Of a DNA stretch of 64,000 bases, positions 36,405 through 47,893 are shown in pieces; position 1 is the stretch's first letter; every line of letters begins with the position of its first letter. The notes beneath the pieces are model-generated. The model did not search any database and had not been told where the DNA came from. It saw only the letters and a program-made list of their open reading frames with translations. The translations under genes were made by a program, and so were the position numbers. Source of the stretch: Beta vulgaris subsp. vulgaris (Eukaryota; Streptophyta; Magnoliopsida; Caryophyllales; Amaranthaceae); contig NC_079208.1 in NCBI RefSeq assembly GCF_026745355.1, forward strand, positions 56,433,276 through 56,497,275, given 5' to 3'.

Positions 36405-36937
36405 TGTAAAAATGTGAACTTAGAGCAAGAAGACACAGAGAATTTTCACCTTCACTGCTCCCAGTTTTAGAGCTCAGGTCTTAGGAACTTTCATTTTAGG
36501 AGAGAGAAAGAATTCAGAGAGAATTCAGAAATGTTTATTACAAGAATTATTCTAGCTTAGTCTTTCTGTAATGAATACTCCTTTTTTTTTTTTTTTTTTT
36601 TTGATTGGGAAATTAAGTCAGCCCAAGGGCTAACCCCTACCAAGGCTACTAGCCTTGTAGGAACTACCAGCACATTGGCTGGTAATGCATGCAAAGCATG
36701 CTAAGAAAATACCCCAACATAATGCTGGGGGTAAGGATCAAACCCCTGACCTTAGAGATCAGAGGGGAGTGCTCTACCACATGAGCTAGCTCCTCATCCT
36801 TGAATACTCCTATTTATACTTGTCTTAGGAGTGTATTAAAGAAGCTAGAAAAGCTATAACAGAAAATCATTAACTGTTGTAACAACTTGTAACAAACTTA
36901 TGTATTAGGAGCTGAGCTGGATTAACTAATCTCAACA
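36405..36937 (-). repeat. 5' LTR of the copia element, split by a SINE
   Basis: The LTR is 304 bp once the SINE and its duplicated target are removed, matching the other LTR. On the minus strand it is the promoter-bearing copy, so the SINE lies within the element's own control region. Confidence 0.93.
36583..36800 (-). mobile_element. tRNA-derived SINE inside the copia LTR
   Basis: On the minus strand it starts with a tRNA-like head: GAGGAGCTAGCTCATGTGG, then TAGAGCACTC with the A box, and GGTTTGATCC as the B box. About 120 bp of body carrying short inverted words follows, ending in a poly(A) tail (poly(T) at 36583-36602). The duplicated target TGAATACTCCT appears at 36572-36582 and 36801-36811, while the other LTR has it once. 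The SINE therefore jumped after the copia element. Confidence 0.92.
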
Positions 36938-36942
36938 AAAAC

Positions 36943-37479
36943 ATTGCAAATTCTATTTGGTGAAAAATCCAAGGAAAATAGAAATTTCATATTAATGGAG
37001 TTTTAATGTTTTATACTGCAACTAACTTCAAGTAATCATAAGTTTACAACTGATACTTAATCGCAGATTTTTTCATGGTTTTTCTCATATGTTTTTTACT
37101 GATCTAAACTTCTGCTAATCAATGATCAACCTAATAAGATTAAGAGATGATAAACACAAATTTACTAAAAAGTCTGACGACAAAGATATCTGTTCTGCAG
37201 AAAAACACCAGAGCAGGGTGGTGTTTTGCGGAGCAACAAGCCAAAAAACAATGAAGCAGCTGGAAAATGAGTACTGATGATAAATTAGCATTACTGAAGT
37301 TGGTCATTATCTGGAATCAAGTATTCTTGACCAATTGATGTTTACAGTTAAAGGATAAAGATGCTTAATCATTTATTACTGAGAATTGAGATGATACAAA
37401 TCATACATGTAAGAGATGTTTGTCAGCACCCCTCAAAAAAAAAAAAAAAAAGATGTTCGTCAGCATGCAGGACGACCAC
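36943..37479. other. Intergenic DNA right of the copia element
   Basis: AT-rich sequence that probably includes the 3' untranslated region of the NudC-like gene (minus strand), with a 17 bp poly(A) tract near 37435-37451. No gene or element end recognised. Confidence 0.4.
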
Positions 37480-40400
37480 CTAGCGGATTCCACCCATGAA
37501 AGTCCTTGGATCCGGACAGTCCCCGCTAAATTGTGCTTGCGAGAAGTCAAAACCTGGGTTCTGCAGATAGAAAATACATTGGGTTAGGAGAGCTGAATGA
37601 CACCGGAAACTGTTACCCAACCGATCTCCCATTACTTTTGTCATTAGATCTGAAGATATGGACAAAACAAACACGTCCAACAGACGGGCATACACGAGGT
37701 AAGCATTTGAAAGTCCCAAAAGACATAACAATCAAGCAACATATGGTTCACACTGATATAGTGATATACCTATTATCTAATATTCTAGTGTGAGAAGATG
37801 CAAAATATACTTGCACAGTTGTTGCACTAATGAGGATATATAAGAGCACCGACTGTGTTGTGGCGGGTAATAATGATATGACACACTAACCAAATGCAAT
37901 CATAACCACTCAAAATCCGATCAAAGCCTTGTATATCTTAACAGGTTAGAACAATTCTTACAGTAAGAGGAGTGAAACTGAAGCTAAAAGACAGAACTAG
38001 AGGAGTAGCTTACAACTTTAGCGTCTTAGGATTCTACATAGCCCGCAGTGGCCTTCTAACCTTTTTGCATTGTACAATTATTACAAAGGATTGTTATACA
38101 ACTCATGTAACACAAACCCCATGGATAGCCTCTAAAATCCCACCTATGGCGGAATATGGGAAAGGCTTAAACACGCCCAAAATGGATCGTAAGAGCACCA
38201 AAGATAAAATTCTTTTGTTCTATTTTTCTCTGAAAAGACACATTGTATTTTTTTCCTAATGGTTAGTGTAATAAGCTGACATCTCCAAAGCAGATTAAAG
38301 ATGAAGATTAAGAAAGAAAACTGATCTTTTAACTGATAATCTGGAACATTACAGCAACATAAGATAGTAACAAGCTTTGAAGAGGCCTGTTTCTCTCCCA
38401 AGTCCCAAAACCGAACAACTAAAATCTCCAATATTTTCAGCATAATTTCTCTCTCCCTAATATATTCTATTTATAGTCTTCCCTACTAACACTTAAACTT
38501 ATTCCTCAAGCTAACTAAAGAAGATTAAGAAAGAAAACTGATCATTAACTGATAATCTGGAACATTACAGCAACATAAGATAGTAACAAGCTTTGAAGAG
38601 GCTTGTTTCTTTCCAAAACCGAACAACTAAAATCTCCAACATTTTCGGCATAATTTCTTTCTCCCTAATATATTCCATTCATAGAGTTTCTTCCCTACTA
38701 ACACTTTTAACTTAATCCTCAAGCTAACTGACACACCTAAAATACCCCTACCCTTTGCATTAGTTCATTACAGTATCGACCGTCCAAACTTCCACCGTGG
38801 TCCGTTTTTTAAAAAAAAAACTTCCACCTTGCTCTAAAAGTGGATGGTAATCATCTTCATATTGACCGAGTAGCTATATTCGTCACAGTCTCACTGCTTG
38901 AACTGTCGAAAAATTCATCAAACCTTGGTGTGATTTGCCACTCCTCATTGGTGTAAGATGAAAGGCCCATCAGCGGCTTACCCCTGGGATAAAGATGAAG
39001 AGATTTATCATGGAGTATGGGATGATGGGTGAGGTGAGTGGTCTTCCGGCGGGGACTGTAATTTGCTGGGTTGGAACTTGGAAGAGTAGGACATATTTGG
39101 AGAAAGGTTGGAAGGGGCTTTTAAATGGTGGACAGGATTAATTATGGGCAGGTAGGGGTAACTGGTTATAGTAGATGGTTGGATGGGTTGGATTTTGAGT
39201 TGGGTAGAGTAATTGGGATTAAAACATTGGGGCAATAATGGGGATTAGAACTCAAACATGGGCCTTGTCTCATCCAAAGTTAGCTATAAAACTGCGAGGA
39301 ACAATAGATAGGTAGGTTTAAAAGTTAAAACAATGATGTACTGACATGGCTGAAACAATCTAATGAAAATGACTAAGGAGTGAAAATGGACTTTGAATTG
39401 ATAACCTGAAAATTACAGGAAATAAAAGATAATTTCAAGCTCTCAAAAGGCTTAAATCTCTCACAAGAAAACTACTAAAACTATGAACAATAATTTTCCA
39501 TACCTTCCCTTCTCTTATATCCTCTACTTTTATAGTTTCTATCCTAGCTAACTTATTCTCCAAGCCACTTATTACTAACTCGTAAAGCTATGCCTATTAC
39601 TCCCTTTGTTTTTTTATCATTCTTACTTTCCTGTGCGCGTCTACCATATGGACGTATTTGAACTTAAATATTTTTTATTATATAATAGTAAAAATTATAA
39701 CTGCTGAATATTAATAAAGTATTAATTGAGAGTTTGAGAAGAATCAAACAACACCCCACATGGCTATATTTTTTCTTATAAATTAAGAAAGATTGAGAAG
39801 ATTATCTCTAAGTATGAATGGTGTCAAGATTCCAAAGGAGAAATATGAAAAACAGAGGGAGTATCTAAAACACCCCTCTCTTAGGCCAATTAACCACAGA
39901 TAGCCAGGTAACCCAAAAAGAACTTTAGAGTTCACAACTTCACAAAAATTTCGAACTCGTGATATTTGATAACCAATATTAAGTACACACACTTAAAAAG
40001 CATAACTGTTGCAGTACTACAAGTCTACAACTAGCAAAGTGAGATTATAGAAAATGACCTCTTCTTGAAATCGTTGGAGCATCAGGCGCTTCTGCTCTAG
40101 ATCTGCATTCAAAGGATCCAGCTGACCTTGACCCACAATAGGTGAAGACCATGTCTGGCCTTTGTCCCTCTTTTGCAAGGTTATATGCATCGTATCATCC
40201 TCTGACATTCATGAAGACAACATAGAATCATGCAAAGCTAGCACTCAAACAAGAAATACATATAGATTCTGCATATTAGACCGAAAACATAGCATATAAC
40301 CAAACTCAGCCGCATAGATATTACTACATGTTTCCACGGAGCTAACTGCAAATCACATAAGTTTATTAACATTAACTGCTCTCCTTTTCAAAAGTTTTTG

Positions 40401-41450
40401 TAAGCTTTTTTTTAAAAATAAAATAAAATTGTGAGGATTAAGCTAACCTTTAAGCCGTCTCCTAAAATTGTAAGCACATAGTTCGGCACAAAAGATCCTC
40501 TGATTGTAAGCAAGTTGTACCTTGTCACAAAAGCAACACATATACTCTACAGCCTACGCACCTAAAAGCAAGATTCTAACACAGCTGAAATCAAAAGAGT
40601 TAAGGCTGTTTACCTAGCTATTTCATTGCTATCAAAAAAAGATATGACAATCACCCCCTGGGAAATGGAGGAAGCCTCAACAACAATACCGACCACAAAT
40701 TAGCTCATATGTCAACCTTTTCTTATATGTGTGAGCCAATTGCCAATTGCCAATTTGACATGTTAGGTGTTTGGACTTCTACAAAATCATAGCTAAATAC
40801 TAGATAACCAATTTGATGAATTTCCGACTGATATGATTTGTTGTATTCCTAATCACATCAGTACCTCTTTATCACACCACAGTTGGACCAATTCTCAATA
40901 ATCATCATATACTTCATTAGAGAGAACTTCAAAATCAAAACACCAATTTAGAGCTTCAAGGGAAAAAATACACAAAACAAATACATACCCAACGTCCAAA
41001 AAGAGGAGTCTGTCTTCACAGGATGCTGCAAATCATGCTAAAAAAAACCCAGCAAAATTACTTTTTAGCAAAATTACATCAGCAACAATCAAACAAACAT
41101 TTCCTTCAAAAAAAAAAAGAGTCAAATCAAAGGAAGGCAGTAAAATCAAGCTCATACTAACACTAAGATAAGGAGGATTGCCTTTAATCCCAACTTCGAC
41201 ATGTTTAGACTGAATTTTGGAATAAAATTGCTTCGTTGGCACGTTTGGAGGTAGTGCAATGTACATGTTCACTTCATCCAGAGTTTGATCCCATTCAAAA
41301 ACTTTTTGGCCTATAAAATTATGATTACAAAATCGAAATTTGAGCAATCAAACTAATGAATCGATTAAATTCATAATCGACGAAGAGAGAGAAAGGGATA
41401 CCATTGTGAACGAATGCGTGGAGCTTGTCTGGGGCCAGTTTATCGGCCAT
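37480..41450 (-). CDS. NudC/CS (p23/HSP20-like) domain protein
   Basis: Five exons on the minus strand: 41402-41450, 41162-41310, 40989-41037, 40059-40201 and 37480-37560. Phases agree throughout and the product has 156 residues. The CS domain spans about residues 18-105: FEWDQTLDEVNMYIALP, KHVEVGIKGNPPYL, SSFWTLEDDTMHITLQK and GQTWSSPIVGQG. It ends in LEQKRLMLQRFQEE followed by FSQAQFSGDCPDPRTFMGG. This is the small single-CS NudC-like co-chaperone type, cytosolic, without HSP90 ATPase parts. It corresponds to Arabidopsis At5g58740 in length and gene order. Related NudC proteins (BOBBER) support protein folding and development; the specific client here is unknown. Intron 4 (37561-40058) is enlarged by a tandem duplication and a MITE. 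Confidence 0.9.
38303..38730. repeat. Tandem duplication of about 217 bp in NudC intron 4
   Basis: Two head-to-tail copies start with GAAGATTAAGAAAGAAAACTG at 38303 and 38520. Both contain ATAATCTGGAACATTACAGC and CCTAATATATTC. They differ by scattered substitutions and small indels. A third, more diverged copy of the same theme lies at about 39385-39568. The sequence has the look of short LTR pieces, but no TG/CA borders were clear. Confidence 0.75.
39600..39861. mobile_element. Stowaway-like MITE in NudC intron 4
   Basis: A 262 bp element bounded by TA and by inverted repeats CTCCCTTTGTTTTT and its near complement ending GAGGGAG. The CTCCCT start and TA duplication fit Stowaway elements. 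No coding sequence. Confidence 0.75.
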
Positions 41451-42741
41451 GGTTTGATTGCAATTTTCTAGGGTTTTCGGTATCGGAAATTAGGGTTCCG
41501 ACGAAGAGAGAATATATGATTTGGGTGTTCCCGGGAAATAAATCAATAATAGTAGTATCTTCTCTATTGATTTTGATTTTTGAATGGTTTTTCCAGTTCA
41601 CCATACACTTTCCTCTAAAGCATTTTTTTGCAATTGGTGAGATTTTTTTTAAAGTTCATTAAGTTTATTGTGAAGAATAAATAGTAAGTATCTCGTCATA
41701 CCATATGAAAATAAGCTTATTGTAAGACGGTTAATGTCATATTGTCATACATGCTAACATCTGAACCTTCACTATTAATCTAAAAATCGTCATAGTCGGC
41801 AAAATAGACTACCCATTTGTCTGACCCAAAATACCCGACACGAGACTCGTGGCCTACAGAAATAATGACCCAAATAGAACTGAAATCCGAAACAAACGAT
41901 CCGAAAGTAAAATAGACACGAACATGATCCAAATGGATTCATCAATATGAACCATCACCATTAATCTAAAAATTATTATAGCCGGCAAAATAGACTTGTT
42001 TCCGTTGACCCGGCTCGAAAAACCAGATTGAGGCCCGTGTTCAACCCGAAAATAAGGACCCGAAATAGAATCGGACTAGGAAAATCGGACTAGACCCGAC
42101 CCAATCCGGGTACAAAAGTAAAATAGACCTGAATATGAGCAGAAGCGATTCTACCCGATACGGAAGTGACCTGATAACGATGACCAAAAAAGTTGTTATA
42201 TTAGTTACTTTTTAAACAAATTTAAGGAAAAAATTATCATGAAATACTACAAATGATTTATCCAATGTGTATTAATTATTTAACCTACTCTCATTAGTCT
42301 TATATGTGTTTTTTCATTTTCGACATTAAAAACCGATCTGACCGAAAGTCCCATGGACTTGATATGGACACGAACCCGGACGCAAAGTTTACCTGATTAT
42401 GACCCGACCAGTATAACTCGTTTGCCACCTCTAAAAATCGTAACCCCTCGAATAATAACTTTTAGAGAATCTTAACTATTAAACCAACGTCGTAGCTTTT
42501 ACCTCCTAAACAATGTTAACTTTTAAACCAAAATTTGTAACTTTTAACCCCAAAATTATAACTACCAGTCTCATATGCACGCGATGCGTGCGAAGACATA
42601 TTAACATTAATATTGACATTAAAAACACTAAATGAACTTATACTGTTTTATTGTATTTTAATTTGATCATTCACAACTTTTTCCACTGTGATAAATAAAC
42701 GTGTACCATAATGTACTACAAGTTGATATTATAAAATAATA
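41451..42741. other. Intergenic DNA with a direct repeat
   Basis: Begins with the short NudC-like promoter. Two related blocks of about 45 bp, starting TGAACC and containing ATTAATCTAAAAAT and CGGCAAAATAGACT, occur at about 41761-41805 and 41947-41997. They are followed by sequence rich in ACCCGA/GACCCG words, which resembles decayed subterminal transposon repeats. No gene seen. Confidence 0.45.
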
Positions 42742-43001
42742 CTTCCTCTGTTTCTAAATAAGTGCAACATTTGCATAGTATTTGCTATTCACAGTTTAAA
42801 CTTTAATTAGCTTTAGTGATTTACATTTTAGGAAAAAACATAGTCATGTGGGATCTTGTTAGATTCGTCTGAATGTGAATTTTTTTAATATCAACTTTTT
42901 ATAATTTTTACTTATTGATCATTGAAGATATTAATGGTTAAAATAATGCATTGGCAAACGTGCAAACAAGAAATGTTGCACTTATTTAGAAACGGAGGAA
43001 G
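42742..43001. mobile_element. Stowaway-like MITE
   Basis: A 260 bp element with flanking TA and inverted repeats of about 30 bp, beginning CTTCCTCTGTTTCTAAATAA and closing with the matching complement that ends GGAGGAAG. It is related in its ends to the nested element at 26042-26298 but has a different interior. Confidence 0.85.
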
Positions 43002-43072
43002 TATATGCTAATCTCTTTAATATATGTGTAATTCATTGCATAACATTACATTGAGAAATTGGATGGTATCAG

Positions 43073-44320
43073 GGTGCATTCTCCTCAACTTTAAAAATTA
43101 AGTTTTAGGTCCAATAAGTTCAGATAAGTTGCAATAAGGTCTAATAAGGGCAATAAGTTCCAATAAGGTCTAATAAGGTCCAATAAGTTCCAATCAGGTG
43201 CAATAAGTTCCAATCAGGTGCAATAAGTTCCAATAAGGTCCTATAAGTTCCAATAAGGTCTAATAAGGTCCAAATAGTCAATGTTCAATAAACATTTGTA
43301 CTATTGTCCATTATGTTATTATGAGAATTTTAATTAGAGTACCACAATGACTATATAGTATTATACTTGTATTAGTGTCTATTATTTTATTAAATATTTG
43401 TATTATTGTCTATTATTTTATTATTCATATTACTATTAACTGATTATATTATTCTTAGAATTTTTTATTAAAGTACCACAATGTATAGTATTATACTTGT
43501 ATTATTGTCTATTATTTTATTATTCATATTACTGTTAGGTGATTATATTATTATTAAATAATATTATAATCATGGTAAAATAATTAAGGTTAACAATAAT
43601 AATCATTATAATTACAATATTTTGCAATTCAGCTTTAAATAACTAGAGATAACATATTTTCGTTACTAATAACAATGAAAGATATAAATATAGAGTGAGA
43701 GATAAGGAGTTAATGCATTCTACTATCTTCACATAAATGAAAGTGGAGTAAGAATTTTTCATATGTGCCAATTTTAACTTGTTAGCAATAAATGTTAATC
43801 AACTTTTGATTTTCCACTAATGCTTTATAAAATCAAAACAAGAGTACTATATATATTAGTGGTCAAAGTTATGTATAGGCAAATATATAAATAGTAAATT
43901 TTTTTTGTTAAATTAATTATCATAAGAGATAATTAATAATAATTATTATTTTAAAGGACGAATTTTAATAATTATTACTTCATAATAAGTTTTGAGTGGT
44001 AGTATTTACGTTAGGGGTTATATTTATGTTATTAATGGTCAATTTTTTTTGTCTAATAAGGTCAAATAAGTTTAAGGTCCAATAAGGTCTAATAAGTTTC
44101 AATCAGGTCCAATAAGGTCTAATAAGTTTCAATTAGGGTCAATAAGTTTCAATAAGGTCAATAAGTTCCAATAAGGTCCAATAAGTTCCAATCAGGTCCA
44201 ATAAGTTGAATCAGGTCCAATCAGGTTTAATAAGTTCCAATAAGTTCAGTTCAGGTTCAATAAGTTCAGTTCAGATAAGATCCAATAAGTTCAGGGCCAA
44301 TAAGTTGAAGAGAATGCACC
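43073..44320. mobile_element. CAATAAGTTC-repeat element with inverted ends
   Basis: The ends are 18 bp inverted repeats with one mismatch: GGTGCATTCTCCTCAACT at 43073-43090 and its complement at 44303-44320. Just inside each end is a long array of degenerate 10-12 bp units of the type CAATAAGTTC and CAATAAGGTC, in the same orientation in both arrays (about 43100-43275 and 44050-44300). Between them lies AT-rich DNA, itself with a duplicated phrase around ATTATACTTGTATTA. It has no open frame. It looks like a non-autonomous DNA transposon of unclear superfamily; I could not define a target duplication. Confidence 0.6.
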
Positions 44321-45215
44321 ATAAGTCTATTTCTTTGATATATTTGAATTACGAATATATTTTTAAATAATGATGAGATGGATTATCCCAACTAAAACAA
44401 ATGACAACTATGAGCTTTTAAATAAATAAAATGATAAATTATCCTAATTGACATAAGACAATTATAAAAGGCAAAAACAAAAAGATGAGAATGCTCCTTT
44501 TTTTTGGGTATGTTTATGTTAATGTATGTGTTTTGAAATTGCAATTGAAAGTTTAGTTAGAAAAGTTCTTACTTTTTAATTATTTGGAATTACTTTAGTT
44601 AGATTAGTTTAATTTTCAATCAAAAATATCTCTTTTTAAGCATATTTTTTTGGAAAATATTTTATGTGTACATTACATCTTATTATAAGTTAGGCAATTT
44701 TGAGTTTCCTTATTAGTTATTACACATCAATATAGATCAAGAATGAATTAAATATTTTATAATTAGCATTTTTTAATAAGTGAAGAGTAGAAAAATAATC
44801 TTACAGGAGGACACCGTAGCTCACCTCTTGGCTTATATAACAGAGATAAGGGAGTAGGAGACATGCGTGTGTGGAGCGAGATGGTGGATGATGTTGGGCT
44901 TGATTATAAATCGACCCATTAGACTTTGTCTGATAGCTAATTAAATGTTAGACAATCTTATACAAGAATTTAAGTATTGTGTGAAACAATATTACCATAA
45001 AATAAGCGTAAGTGCACCTTATTTTTACTCTTTTAAAAGATCACTTTATAAGTTCAAAAGGTCACTCTATGAGTTAAAAAGGTTACTTTTGGAAAATGGG
45101 CTCACTTGTAACATAACTCTATAAGCGATCCTTGTAGGTTGTAGGAGAATATGTATAATACATACGTCTCTAAATTATGATAAGACGCTCTTATACAACA
45201 CTTAGGAGAAACATA
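44321..45215. other. AT-rich intergenic DNA
   Basis: No gene, RNA or element boundary that I could support in this stretch. Confidence 0.4.
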
Positions 45216-45340
45216 ACTAAACTGAATCAGGAGAAACTGAATTGTAGAGTTAACTAAACTGAATCGGGAGAAACTGAATTGTAGAGATAACTAAACTGAA
45301 TCGGGAGAAATTGAATTGTAGAGATAACTAAACTGAACCT
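45216..45340. repeat. Tandem repeat, 37 bp unit, about 3.3 copies
   Basis: Three consecutive units begin ACTAAACTGAATC and end TAGAGATA or TAGAGTTA. They differ by one to three bases each, and a partial fourth unit follows. No coding meaning. Such a minisatellite is likely variable in length between individuals. Confidence 0.85.
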
Positions 45341-46175
45341 CACCTCAATTGCATAGAGTAATTAAACTAAATTGAATAGAATTGAAGCGAATCGAAAATA
45401 AGTCCAAATAAACATAGCCTTAGGATAAAATACCAAAAATATATAAAAAAAAAAACCTCCTTACCAGAAGATAGAAGCTTATCTCCATACCTAAATCCTA
45501 ATAACCACATTCCACCAAGATCACATGCTAATGGAAGCTTTTATGAGGTTGATCATTGTTACTACCATTTACGAACTGATTTTGCACCAACAATCATGAG
45601 ATATACATACAATCTTTATCAATCACAGTCAGTTATCAGGCTTAAATGGTAAGTTTATTACTTCTAATTTGATAACTTTTGGACTTTTCATTTGATAATC
45701 ATGGAGCATTGAAATTGTAATTCTGTTTTTTCTTTGGGAGCATTAATTATCTTGCTTCCTAGTTCATAATATAGTGCAATTGTCAATTCAGGTGGAAGTT
45801 TCATTTTCAAAGTTGTAAACTTTACGATTGTTAATCTCTCTGCTGTTGTTAGTTTCTGGGTTTTTCATAAATCATGACACTAACAGAAAAAGAAATATGG
45901 CAGTTTTGATTTTGTCTCTAAACTCTTGATATAGGAAGTAAATGAATTCCCTAGAAAATTCTAGGAAATTACTCATTTTGTAACTGATAGTAATCACAGT
46001 AGTATTTCATGTAGAAGTAATCAAGTACTCCCTATTTAGGAGAAAGAAGATAAAGGTTAAAGAAGATAGAGACAAGCTCTCTTTCCCTTCTATCTGGTGA
46101 AGGTAAGAATGATTTTTTGGAAGGTGCTACTGTTAGTTATTACATTGATAATTAAAACCTATGTTAATCAGGCAC

Positions 46176-46330
46176 GGATTGAGTGTCTACTTGGATACGG
46201 GTGTCCAAGTGTCCGACTCGGCTATTTTGTAGAAAAAAGTCAAGTTTTCAGTTTAAAATGAAGTATCCAAGTAAAGTGTCGTGTTCCGACACGACACCCC
46301 GTTTTTGAGGTAAATGAAAGGTGTCGGAGT
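46176..46330. repeat. Dispersed repeat, copy upstream of CAX
   Basis: Shares its layout with 49545-49720 inside a CAX intron: GTGTCCGACTCGGCT or a variant, then TCAAGTTTTCAGTTTAAAATG or a variant, AAGTATCC, and finally GTCGGAGTAACACGG or a variant. The two are homologous but diverged. The class of element is unknown to me. Confidence 0.55.
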
Positions 46331-46410
46331 AACACGGATTAAAACGGACAATTAATTGGTAGATAAAACGGACAATTAATTGGTATTATTATTATTATAT
46401 GTGTATCAGT

Positions 46411-46500
46411 GTATGTCAGCTAGCTTAGTTGGTATAATGAGTGTGGGTGGTAATCGTGATCTTGGATTGAATTCCGTCTACTATACACGAAAGAAAAGAA
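46411..46500 (+). mobile_element. SINE-like tRNA-derived sequence
   Basis: Contains AGCTAGCTTAGTTGGTATAA, like a tRNA D-arm/A box, and 40 bp later GGATTGAATTCC, like a B box, followed by an A-rich end. No target duplication was found, so it is probably an old copy. A second fragment with TTAGCTTAGTTGGTAAAG lies near 53988. Confidence 0.5.
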
Positions 46501-47893
46501 AAGTGCTTTGACTTGTACAACTGACTCCATCATACTGGGATTAGAGCTTGAATCTGTCATACTGGGTCTAGAGCTTGATCCTGTCATACTGGGATTAGAG
46601 CTTTGTTGTATTTTACATCGATTAATAATATTAATAATAGTACGTGTACACCTATATTCTAAGTAACAAATAATATGGAATTAGAAAAATTAGCTAATAT
46701 TTTCAAATAATAAAGTTAGCCAATTGTGAAATGATATAAGAGAGTTGGTGTTCTACTCCTTGTTTAGCATAACTAGTGAAATTTATTACATATTGTTCTA
46801 TAACTGGCTAGAGCCTATATTATAATGTGACTGGAGTGTTGAGTCCTTTTATTTTGTATGATGTACTCCTTTTGCAAGGAAATAGTTACTACACTGTTTG
46901 CGCTTATCACTGTGAAGGATTTGACTTGATTTTGTTACGAGACCGTTTGGAATAGATGTGTTCACCCACCTTCTTTCTATTGTATCTATCAAGTGGGGGT
47001 ATTCAAAAAATCCAACCATCATTCACAGCAATTTTTGAATAATGTGACAATTCTTTTCACATATTTGATGAATAGTGTCTGCGATGGTTCTTTGAGGGCC
47101 AAGTGAGTATAAGCGAGGATGGAGTTTTTTTAGGTGGCGGCGAAATTTGTTGTAAGAAAATAAATGAGAAATTAACCTTGGAAACACTGAACTTGAATTT
47201 GTCAAATTGTATGAAATACGGTATTGTTACAAAATGGCTATATATTGACAATATAATCATGGTTCTCGAATTCTGTAGGGAGCTAATTACGTAGATAATT
47301 GCCATATAAGCAATTCAAGTTAGTGCACAGCATATCAGCTACTTAAAGCGAGATTGATGAGAGGAAATGATAAAGAAGGCTACTTTTGGTCCGTAGTTTA
47401 TGTATTTGAACCGTCTTTCCCTTTCATTGTTGAAAGTTTATCTTGTTTGTTATGTGGAAAAGATCCTGTATGAATGGGCACAAGAGAAGGAGAACTAAAT
47501 ATAGATGAAACTTACATATTAACTTAAAAACATTGAGAAGTGAATTAGTGTAACATATGCATTTAATAAGCAAGTTTTGTAACAATGATTCCTTGTTCCC
47601 AAGAAAAAGGGAAAAAAAAGGGAGAGATAATTTACGTTTCGGTATAGCCTGAGGAAAGGTCAAAAGAAATCCCAGCTTGAGATATTTTGCCGGAAAACCG
47701 TTCCGGAATAGGAAAGAATTGGCAGGAAAATTCCAGGAAATTGCACTTTTGTCTTTACTCACATACCACACTCATACAATAACAAGTATACTAGTTTGTA
47801 ACAGACCAAGTGAAAATTCTGCTTACCTTGTTTGAAAGAAATACTGCAAGCCTAGTAATTACGTAGCGTAAGTGTGTAGGGGTAATCACAGAA

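Larger units (their letters stand above)
31330..36937 (-). mobile_element. Ty1/copia LTR retrotransposon, nearly intact
   Basis: A complete element on the minus strand with the expected parts. Two LTRs lie at 31330-31633 and 36405-36937, the latter interrupted by a SINE. A 5 bp target duplication AAAAC is at 31325-31329 and 36938-36942. A primer-binding site complementary to initiator tRNA-Met is at 36393-36404, and a polypurine tract at 31634-31642. One long gag-pol frame runs between them. Ignoring the SINE, I count four mismatches between the 304 bp LTRs (about 1.3%), so the insertion is recent on an evolutionary scale. One in-frame stop in the RNase H part is the only coding lesion I saw. 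Confidence 0.95.
45341..47893. other. Upstream region of the CAX gene
   Basis: Sequence around 45450-45650 has a more balanced composition and ends in a good splice donor (G|GTAAGTTTA at about 45650). The CAX start codon is preceded by an AG two bases before it (47889-47890). This allows a 5' untranslated exon and a long leader intron, which is an inference only. The stretch also holds a dispersed repeat (46176-46330) and a SINE-like piece listed separately. Confidence 0.4.

Noticed and set aside
36720..36800. Functional tRNA gene on the minus strand
   Set aside because: A and B boxes are present, but the acceptor stem does not close and the sequence continues into a SINE body with a poly(A) tail and target duplication.
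43073..44320. CRISPR-like array
   Set aside because: The short units are degenerate, directly adjacent and lack unique spacers, and the context is plant nuclear DNA.
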